This document shows, in pieces, positions 1 through 5,307 of a stretch of 5,307 nt of DNA. Within the stretch, counting starts at the first letter, position 1; each line of letters opens with the position of its first letter. The notes beneath the pieces were generated by a model. That model searched no databases. It was not told the DNA's origin and worked only from the letters and a program-made list of their open reading frames with translations. Both the position numbers and the translations under genes were made by a program. The stretch comes from Alistipes sp. GTDB taxonomy: Bacteria > Bacteroidota > Bacteroidia > Bacteroidales > Rikenellaceae. The DNA lies in contig JAFOEH010000100.1 of NCBI GenBank assembly GCA_017380275.1, positions 1 to 5,307 of the forward strand, given 5' to 3'.

Positions 1-1328
1 ATATCGCCTCCTGCCGAAGCACCCTCCGCCTTCTCGTTACGCAGGCCGAGAATATCAAATACGTATAGGTTGTAGATTCGACGCAGCTCCTGCAGATCGA
101 CCTCCGAGATAGCAGCCTGACCCTCAGCAATCTGGTTGATGAAGCGAACATAGTCAAACAGAGCCGAGATAACCATCGGCGAGTTCAAATCGTCGTTCAT
201 CGCCTCGGCACAACGCTTCTCAAGTTCGGCTACAGAGATACCCTCCGACGTAGCGGCAGAAGCCTTCAGCTTACCCAGCGTCTCCACGCCCTTCATCAGG
301 CGGTCAAAGCCCTTCTCGGCGGCCTGCAGAGCAGCATTCGAGAAGTCGAGCGTCGAGCGGTAGTGAGCCTGAAGAATAAAGAATCGAATGGCCATCGGCG
401 AGTATGCCTGCTCCAGCTTGGGATGTGTGCCGTTGAAGAGCTCCTCCATAGTGATGAAGTTGCCGTACGACTTACCCATCTTCTGGCCATCGATAGTAAT
501 CATATTGTTGTGTACCCAATAGCGTGCCGAATCCTTGCCCAATGCTGCTGTAGCCTGCGCAATCTCGCACTCGTGGTGGGGGAACATCAAATCCATACCG
601 CCACCGTGGATATCGAACTGCTCGCCAAGATACTTGCACGACATAGCAGAACACTCCATATGCCATCCGGGGAAGCCATCTGACCAAGGCGAGGGCCAAC
701 GCATAATATGCTCGGGCGAAGCCTTCTTCCACAGCGCGAAGTCGAACGAATTGCGCTTATCGCTCTGGCCATCCAGATCGCGCGTATTGGCCACAATATC
801 CTCCAGGTTGCGGCCCGAGAGCTTGCCGTAGTGGTAATCCTTGTTGTACTTCTCAACGTCGAAATAGACCGAGCCGTTTGACTCGTAGGCATAACCAGCC
901 TCGAAGATGCGCTTCACGAAATCAATCTGCTCGATGATATGGCCCGATGCGTGGGGCTCAATCGAGGGAGTCTGCACGTTAAGCTGCTCCATAGCACGGT
1001 GGTAGCGCTCGGTATAGTAGTGCGCCACCTCCATAGGCTCCAGCTGCTCCAGGCGTGCCTTCTTTGCAATCTTATCCTCACCCTCGTCGGCATCGTGCTC
1101 CAGATGGCCCACGTCCGTGATGTTGCGGACGTAGCGCACCTTGTAGCCCAAAGCCTTCAGGTAGCGGAACATCAAATCGAAGGTAATAGATGGGCGTGCG
1201 TGGCCCAAGTGGGGATCGCCATAAACGGTAGGACCGCAGACGTACATTCCGACGCGACCTTCATTGAGGGGCTCAAAGGCCTCCTTGCGGCGAGTGAGCG
1301 TATTGTATAAAAAGAGTTTAGAATCCAT
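1..1328 (-). CDS. cysS: Cysteinyl-tRNA synthetase (5' 442 codons, C-terminus beyond the window)
   Basis: This cytoplasmic class I aminoacyl-tRNA synthetase activates cysteine with ATP and charges tRNA-Cys. I read the reverse strand from ATG at 1328-1326 through 442 codons without a stop; the frame runs off base 1. The protein starts [18 protein letters not shown], the usual N-terminus of the family, and the next Met (28) would remove the start of the catalytic fold. Visible motifs are CGPTVYG (C31), the HIGH-type signature HLGH at 40-43, NITDVGH at 69-75, GWHMECS around 222-227, FPHHECE at 249-255 and the KMSKS-type loop KMGKS at 283-287. By comparison with the E. coli enzyme (C28, C209, H234, E238), the catalytic zinc ligands should be C31, C226, H251 and E255, all present. 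Residues from about 310 form the helical anticodon-binding part, with a typical MNDDLNSP segment at 377-384. E. coli CysS has 461 residues, so only the tail is missing. It is transcribed divergently from the phosphoesterase gene. Identification is very secure. Confidence 0.98.
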   Translation of the reverse strand, partial: MDSKLFLYNTLTRRKEAFEPLNEGRVGMYVCGPTVYGDPHLGHARPSITFDLMFRYLKALGYKVRYVRNITDVGHLEHDADEGEDKIAKKARLEQLEPMEVAHYYTERYHRAMEQLNVQTPSIEPHASGHIIEQIDFVKRIFEAGYAYESNGSVYFDVEKYNKDYHYGKLSGRNLEDIVANTRDLDGQSDKRNSFDFALWKKASPEHIMRWPSPWSDGFPGWHMECSAMSCKYLGEQFDIHGGGMDLMFPHHECEIAQATAALGKDSARYWVHNNMITIDGQKMGKSYGNFITMEELFNGTHPKLEQAYSPMAIRFFILQAHYRSTLDFSNAALQAAEKGFDRLMKGVETLGKLKASAATSEGISVAELEKRCAEAMNDDLNSPMVISALFDYVRFINQIAEGQAAISEVDLQELRRIYNLYVFDILGLRNEKAEGASAGGD

Positions 1329-1345
1329 AGTCGTAATATTTTCTA

Positions 1346-1377
1346 CAAAATTAGATAATTTTCGGCGAAAAGCGAAA
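1346..1377 (-). promoter_or_regulatory. Probable cysS promoter (Bacteroidota type)
   Basis: Read on the minus strand, TAATTTTG (1353-1346) matches the Bacteroidota -7 element TAnnTTTG exactly. Twenty bases upstream lies TTTC (1377-1374), matching three of four bases of the -33 TTTG element. Transcription would begin near 1341, giving a very short leader of about a dozen bases before the cysS ATG at 1328. The element is inferred from consensus and position only. Confidence 0.6.
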
Positions 1378-1425
1378 CACCACAACGAAAATTACCCTAT
1401 TACGCCCAAATTATACCTTCCGAGG

Positions 1426-1443
1426 AAATATCTTTAGATATTT
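1426..1443. repeat. 18-bp inverted repeat, possible operator
   Basis: AAATATCT (1426-1433) is followed by TT and then by its exact reverse complement AGATATTT (1436-1443). The arms match at all eight positions and the gap is two bases, which suits a dimeric DNA-binding protein better than an RNA hairpin. It covers the predicted -33 element of the phosphoesterase promoter, so a bound regulator could block or help polymerase. No regulator is encoded in the window, and the arms are AT-rich in an AT-rich spacer, so chance is a real alternative. Confidence 0.45.
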
Positions 1444-1464
1444 GGCGTTAATTTATTAACTTTG
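1433..1464 (+). promoter_or_regulatory. Probable phosphoesterase promoter (Bacteroidota type)
   Basis: TAACTTTG at 1457-1464 is an exact match to the -7 element TAnnTTTG. TTTA at 1433-1436, 20 bases upstream, matches three of four bases of the -33 TTTG. A perfect TTTG also occurs at 1441-1444, but its 12-base spacing is too short. Transcription would start near 1469, leaving a leader of about 40 bases rich in A (1485-1499 is almost all A) before the ATG at 1509. No Shine-Dalgarno sequence is obvious, as is common in this phylum. Confidence 0.65.
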
Positions 1465-1508
1465 CCCGATAGAATCATTTTTGACAAAAAACAAAAAACA
1501 GATAAGAT

Positions 1509-2507
1509 ATGAGAAACTTTTTACGCCTTGCCTGCGTGGTGATGGCAACCTTGATCTGCACAACGTCACTTTGGGCACAGACTACGACTCTTCGATTCAA
1601 CAACGAGAAGAAGTTTAAGATCGTACAATTCACCGACATACACTGGATCTACAACAACCCCGACTCGGACATCGCGGGCGAGCGTATGCGCGAGGTGCTG
1701 GATGCCGAGCGTCCCGATCTGGTGGTCTTTACGGGTGATCTGATCTTCGCAAAGCCTGCCGCCAAGGCGCTGGACAAGGCTCTGGAGCCCGTCGTTGAGC
1801 GTGGTATTCCTTTTGCTGTAACGTGGGGAAATCACGACGATGAGCAGGATATGACGCGTGCCGAGCTATCGGCCTACATCTCGCAGAAGCGTGGCAACCT
1901 GACCTCTACGACCGAAGGAATCTCAGGCCAGACCAACTATACGCTCTCGATCAAATCTTCAAAGAGCGACAAGGATGCAGCCGTTATCTACATCTTCGAC
2001 AGCAACTCATACTCGCCCATCGAGCGTGTGAAGGGCTACGACTGGATCAAGCACGATCAGGTGCAGTGGTACATCAACCGCAGTCGCACGTTCACGGCGG
2101 CCAATGGCGGCAAGCCGCTACCTGCGCTGGCGTTCTTCCACATTCCGCTACCTGAGTACCGCGAGGCTACGCAGAACCAGAACATCTATATGGTCGGCAC
2201 CCGCAAGGAGATGGCCTGCGCCCCCGAGGTAAATACGGGCTTGGCTACGGCGATGCTCGAGGCGGGCGACGTGAAAGGTGTATTCGTAGGCCACGACCAC
2301 GTCAATGACTATGTGGTGGATTGGAACGGCATTCTGCTCGGCTACGGTCGCTACACGGGTGGCGCAACGGTCTATCACGACATCCCGGGCGGCAATGGCG
2401 CACGAGTGATTGAGCTGACGGAGGGATCGGACGCTATCCACACCTGGATCCGCATCGCAGAAGGCAAGGTCATCAACGAGGTACACTTTCCCGTCGATGC
2501 CGAGTAA
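1509..2507 (+). CDS. Exported calcineurin-like metallophosphoesterase
   Basis: The product is a complete 332-residue protein predicted to hydrolyse phosphate esters with a two-metal centre outside the cytoplasm. Residues 1-23 form a Sec signal peptide: basic start MRNFLR, a hydrophobic core at about 7-21, and a likely cleavage after LWA (A23) before Q24. C17 is preceded by TLI, a poor lipobox, so a lipoprotein is unlikely. The metallophosphatase fold occupies about 36-300 and its metal ligands are all visible: D43 and H45 in TDIHW, D77 in TGD, N108 and H109 in GNHD, H211 in FFHIP, and H262 and H264 in GHDH. The late segment LLGYGRYTGG (277-285) resembles the Dcr2/plant PAP29-like branch. The substrate cannot be read from the sequence; phosphoprotein, phosphomonoester and phosphodiester substrates are all possible. 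It appears to be transcribed alone, divergent from cysS and 60 bases before the GT117 gene. The start is supported by the signal peptide and the upstream promoter. Family is secure, biological role unknown. Confidence 0.93.
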   Translation: MRNFLRLACVVMATLICTTSLWAQTTTLRFNNEKKFKIVQFTDIHWIYNNPDSDIAGERMREVLDAERPDLVVFTGDLIFAKPAAKALDKALEPVVERGIPFAVTWGNHDDEQDMTRAELSAYISQKRGNLTSTTEGISGQTNYTLSIKSSKSDKDAAVIYIFDSNSYSPIERVKGYDWIKHDQVQWYINRSRTFTAANGGKPLPALAFFHIPLPEYREATQNQNIYMVGTRKEMACAPEVNTGLATAMLEAGDVKGVFVGHDHVNDYVVDWNGILLGYGRYTGGATVYHDIPGGNGARVIELTEGSDAIHTWIRIAEGKVINEVHFPVDAE

Positions 2508-2511
2508 GCGA

Positions 2512-2542
2512 TTTGACGAGTAAAAATTATTGATTACCTTTG
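2512..2542 (+). promoter_or_regulatory. Near-ideal Bacteroidota promoter for the DUF2723/GT117 gene
   Basis: TTTG at 2512-2515 and TACCTTTG at 2535-2542 match both consensus elements exactly, with 19 bases between them. Transcription would start near 2547, about 20 bases before the ATG at 2568. The TTTG begins only five bases after the phosphoesterase stop codon, and no terminator hairpin separates the genes, so some read-through from the phosphoesterase transcript is possible in addition to this promoter. Confidence 0.75.
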
Positions 2543-2567
2543 CGAATTATTTCTAATTGACACCATT

Positions 2568-5307
2568 ATGAATTTCAAACGCTGGGATAGAATTGTAGGC
2601 TGGTCGGTATTTGCCGTCGCAGCCCTTACATATCTACTGACGATGGAGCCCTCGTCGAGCCTGTGGGACTGCGCCGAGTTTATCGCTACGTCGTACAAAC
2701 TGGAGGTAGGACACCCGCCCGGAGCACCGCTCTTTATGCTGTTGGCGCGTCTGGCGACGATGCTCGCACCCTCGACACACTACGTTCCGCATATGGTCAA
2801 TGCAATGAACTGCATATGCAGTGCATTCTGCATTCTGTTCCTCTTCTGGTCCATAACGCACCTTGCACGCCGTATGCTCACTCGCGAGGGCGAGTTCAGC
2901 GAGTCGGGTAAGCTGGCTGCGCTGGCCGCTGGTGCGGTGGGAGCTCTGGCCTACACCTTCACCGACACGTTCTGGTTCTCAGCTGTCGAGGGCGAGGTGT
3001 ATGCCCAGTCGTCAATGTTTACGGCGCTGGTGGTATGGCTGATGCTGAGGTGGGAGGAGCAGGCCGATGAGCCGCACTCGTCGCGCTGGATTGTGCTGAT
3101 TGCCTACCTGATGGGACTCTCGATAGGTATTCACATCCTGAACCTACTCACCATCCCTGCACTGGTGTTCATCTACTACTTCCGTCGTTACAAGCAGATT
3201 ACTTTGAAAGGCGTGGGCTACGCAACTCTTGCGTCGCTGCTTATCCTCGGCTTTATCAACGGCATAATCATCCCCTACACCGTGTACATCGGAGCGATGG
3301 TCGATCTCTTCTTTGTGAATACGCTGGGTCTGCCCGTCAATTCGGGCATTGTGGTATTTGCGCTGGCGCTCTTCGCAGCACTCTTCTACGGTATCTTCCG
3401 CACTCATCGTGCCGGCAAGCGAGGATGGAATCTGCTGCTGCTCTCGACAACGATGATTCTCATCGGTTTCTCGTCGTACGCTACGGTCACCATCCGCGCA
3501 TCGGTAAATCCCCCGATGAACAGCAACAACCCAAACAACCCTCACGCGCTACTGTCGGTACTGAACCGCGACCAATATGGCAACCGTCCTCTGCTCTACG
3601 GCCCCTACTACTCGACACCCGTTGACGACGTAGTGGAGGAGACTCAATACTTCTACAACAGCGAAACCAAGCGTTACGAGTCGGCTACGGTGCTTACCGA
3701 CTACACCTACCCCTCGGAGTTTCTGCATCTGTTCCCCCGCCTGTGGAACCACACCAAGGGCGAGGCGGCATACAAGCCGTGGGCAGCCTACCGCACCAAG
3801 ATGGATGTTCTGCGAGACGAGGCGGGCGAGCCTCTGCTCGACGAGCAGGGACGCGTGATGCGTGGCGAGGTGCTGGATTTTGGCCGTACGGTGTATGATT
3901 CGGTGACGGGAGAGAACTTCGTGGAGCCTACGTTCGGCGAGAATCTCTACTACTTCTTCACCTACCAGCTCAACTATATGTACTGGCGCTACTTCCTCTG
4001 GAACTTCGTAGGTCGTCAGGACGATATACAGGCCGACGAGAACACCATTGCCCACGGTAATTGGCTCTCGGGTATAAAGTGGCTTGACGAGCTCTACCTC
4101 GGCCCGCAGAGTGGTCTTCCGCGCGAGATGGCCGAGAACCCTGCTCGCAACACCTACTTCTTCCTGCCCTTCCTGTTGGGATTACTGGGACTTATCTACC
4201 AGCTCAACCGCGACCAGCGCAACTTTACCGTTGTGATGTGGCTATTCATTATGATGGGCGTGGCTCTGGTGGTCTATTTCAACACCAGCCCCGGCGAGCC
4301 GCGTGAGCGTGACTATGTTTATGCGGGTTCGTTCTACGCCTTCTCGATCTGGATTGGACTCGGAGTGTTGGCCCTATACGATATGTTCGCTGTGGCACTG
4401 GGCAAGAATCGCCTGCGTGCGGCGGCTGTGGCGGCTACGGTGATGAGCCTCAGCGTGCCTGCGGTTTTAGCTACTCAGAACTGGAACGACCACGACCGTT
4501 CGGGCCGTGAGATGGCACGCGACATCGGCTGGAACTACCTGCAATCGCTGCCCGAGAATGCCATCGTGATAAACTATGGCGACAACGACACCTTCCCGCT
4601 GTGGTTCAATCAGGAGGTCGATGGCGTGCGTACCGACGTGCGTATTATGAACTCGAGCTACCTGGGTGGCGAATGGTACATCGACGAGATGAAGACCGCG
4701 GCCAACGACGCTGCACCCGTACCCTTCTCGCTGCCAAGCAGCAAATACACCTTCGTCAACGACGCTCTGCCCGTGCGTGAGAGAGTTGATCGCGTGGTAG
4801 ATATCAAGGAGTTGATAGATTTCATCGCACGCGAGGACGAGGCTACGAAGCTGCCGCTGGTGGATGGTACGTTGATCGACTACATCCCTGCACGTCGCAT
4901 AGCAATACCCGTCAATAAGGAGAATGCCATCCGTTCGGGAATCGTCAAGGAGGAGGACCGCGACCTAATGGTCGATACGGTATATATCAACATCTCGGAG
5001 CGCAAGCAGCGCATCGACAAGAGCGAGATGATGATGCTCGACCTATTGGCCAACTTCGACTGGAATCGCCCCATCTGCTTCACGCAGGTATATATCCTTC
5101 AGGACTTTGGGCTACTCGACTACCTGCAGTTTGATGGCTACTCATACCGTCTGGTGCCCATCCTGACGCCCTATCGCTCGGCGTGGGACATTGGTCGCAT
5201 CGACACCGACGTGGTCTATCCGCTGATGAAGGATACCTTCCGCTACGGTAACCTGGCCGACGAGGATGTTCTGGTGGATCACTTCACGCAATATAATATA
5301 GGTGCAT
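2568..5307 (+). CDS. DUF2723 / GT117 (TMEM260-like) membrane glycosyltransferase, C-terminus beyond the window
   Basis: I translated 913 codons from ATG 2568 with no stop; the gene leaves the window at base 5307. The family (Pfam DUF2723, CAZy GT117) includes human TMEM260, a protein O-mannosyltransferase; by analogy this protein would transfer a sugar from a lipid donor to a substrate on the periplasmic face. About ten hydrophobic segments lie at 9-305, including 9-24, 76-98, 115-132, 144-163, 173-205, 212-240, 258-277 and 286-305. Four more lie at 531-545, 550-571, 586-607 and 614-635. The first loop carries the acidic WDCAEF motif (D34, E37) followed by GHPPGAP (48-54), the expected GT-C active-site area. 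Other family-like motifs are VEGEVYA (140-146), GIHILNLL (187-194), NPPMN (314-318), RDQYGNRPLLYGPYY (334-348), SPGEPRERDYVY (574-585) and YGDNDTFPLWF (670-680). A large soluble part separates segments 305 and 531, and residues from 636 form a C-terminal soluble domain, both probably periplasmic. The enzyme activity is inferred from family; the fold assignment is strong. Confidence 0.88.
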   Translation, partial: MNFKRWDRIVGWSVFAVAALTYLLTMEPSSSLWDCAEFIATSYKLEVGHPPGAPLFMLLARLATMLAPSTHYVPHMVNAMNCICSAFCILFLFWSITHLARRMLTREGEFSESGKLAALAAGAVGALAYTFTDTFWFSAVEGEVYAQSSMFTALVVWLMLRWEEQADEPHSSRWIVLIAYLMGLSIGIHILNLLTIPALVFIYYFRRYKQITLKGVGYATLASLLILGFINGIIIPYTVYIGAMVDLFFVNTLGLPVNSGIVVFALALFAALFYGIFRTHRAGKRGWNLLLLSTTMILIGFSSYATVTIRASVNPPMNSNNPNNPHALLSVLNRDQYGNRPLLYGPYYSTPVDDVVEETQYFYNSETKRYESATVLTDYTYPSEFLHLFPRLWNHTKGEAAYKPWAAYRTKMDVLRDEAGEPLLDEQGRVMRGEVLDFGRTVYDSVTGENFVEPTFGENLYYFFTYQLNYMYWRYFLWNFVGRQDDIQADENTIAHGNWLSGIKWLDELYLGPQSGLPREMAENPARNTYFFLPFLLGLLGLIYQLNRDQRNFTVVMWLFIMMGVALVVYFNTSPGEPRERDYVYAGSFYAFSIWIGLGVLALYDMFAVALGKNRLRAAAVAATVMSLSVPAVLATQNWNDHDRSGREMARDIGWNYLQSLPENAIVINYGDNDTFPLWFNQEVDGVRTDVRIMNSSYLGGEWYIDEMKTAANDAAPVPFSLPSSKYTFVNDALPVRERVDRVVDIKELIDFIAREDEATKLPLVDGTLIDYIPARRIAIPVNKENAIRSGIVKEEDRDLMVDTVYINISERKQRIDKSEMMMLDLLANFDWNRPICFTQVYILQDFGLLDYLQFDGYSYRLVPILTPYRSAWDIGRIDTDVVYPLMKDTFRYGNLADEDVLVDHFTQYNIGA

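Larger units (their letters stand above)
1329..1508. other. Divergent intergenic region between cysS and the phosphoesterase gene
   Basis: This 180-base spacer is clearly more AT-rich than the genes on either side. It contains no plausible coding sequence and no tRNA-like or terminator-like structure that I could find. It holds one promoter facing left (1346-1377), one facing right (1433-1464) and an 18-bp inverted repeat (1426-1443). The bases between the two promoters, about 1378-1425, show nothing recognisable. Confidence 0.8.

Noticed and set aside
314..325. Asn-rich stretch in the GT117 protein, bases about 3507-3542, considered as a possible low-complexity insertion (coordinates here are residues)
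   Set aside because: NPPMN followed by RDQYGNRPLLYG looks like the normal conserved loop of this family, not an insertion.
939..1310. 123-codon open frame on the plus strand
   Set aside because: It is antisense to the highly conserved N-terminal catalytic part of cysS (HLGH region) and shows no domain of its own.
2148..2486. 112-codon open frame on the minus strand
   Set aside because: It is antisense to the conserved GHDH and GRYTGG end of the phosphoesterase; composition is that of a shadow frame.
2508..2567. Possible terminator between the phosphoesterase and GT117 genes
   Set aside because: No GC-rich stem followed by a T-run can be drawn; the spacer is taken up by the promoter.
2810..2821. 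12-bp palindrome CTGCATATGCAG followed by repeated GCATTCT
   Set aside because: It is within the GT117 coding sequence at a Cys-rich transmembrane segment (residues about 81-99); repeated Cys, Ile and Ala codons explain it without a regulatory role.
3549..4055. 168-codon open frame on the minus strand
   Set aside because: It lies entirely inside the GT117 coding sequence, has a low-complexity Val/Arg/His-rich composition with no motif, and arises from the codon bias of the plus-strand gene.
1..5307. Search for a mobile element, CRISPR array, tRNA, riboswitch or defence island
   Set aside because: No terminal repeats, spaced direct repeats, cloverleaf-like segments or transposase/recombinase motifs were seen; coding covers nearly the whole window with three ordinary-looking chromosomal genes.

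Overview
The window looks like chromosomal core-genome sequence from a member of the Bacteroidota, most likely the order Bacteroidales and possibly an Alistipes-like genus with moderately high GC; the genus is a guess. Three things point there. All three genes have upstream elements resembling the Bacteroidota promoter (TTTG about 20 nt before TAnnTTTG). The coding regions are GC-rich and separated by AT-rich spacers without strong Shine-Dalgarno sequences. The large membrane protein belongs to the DUF2723/TMEM260 (GT117) family, which is typical of Bacteroidota.

Layout: bases 1-1328 (minus strand) hold the first 442 codons of cysS, cysteinyl-tRNA synthetase, whose C-terminus runs off the left edge. 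Bases 1329-1508 are an AT-rich divergent intergenic region with one promoter for cysS and one for the gene to the right; the right-hand promoter is overlapped by an 18-bp inverted repeat. Bases 1509-2507 (plus strand) encode a complete 332-residue exported calcineurin-like metallophosphoesterase. Bases 2508-2567 are a short spacer with an almost ideal promoter. Bases 2568-5307 (plus strand) encode at least 913 residues of a multi-spanning DUF2723-type protein, a probable GT-C glycosyltransferase related to eukaryotic TMEM260 protein O-mannosyltransferase, cut off by the right edge.

The genes do not form an obvious pathway. cysS is translation housekeeping and diverges from the other two. The phosphoesterase and the GT117 protein are co-directional and both act at or beyond the inner membrane, but each appears to have its own promoter, so a functional link is only a possibility. 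I found no RNA gene, mobile element, CRISPR array, phage gene or defence cassette, and no frameshift in the three genes. I see no clearly undescribed system here; the points most worth following are the palindrome over the phosphoesterase promoter and the unknown substrates of the two envelope proteins.
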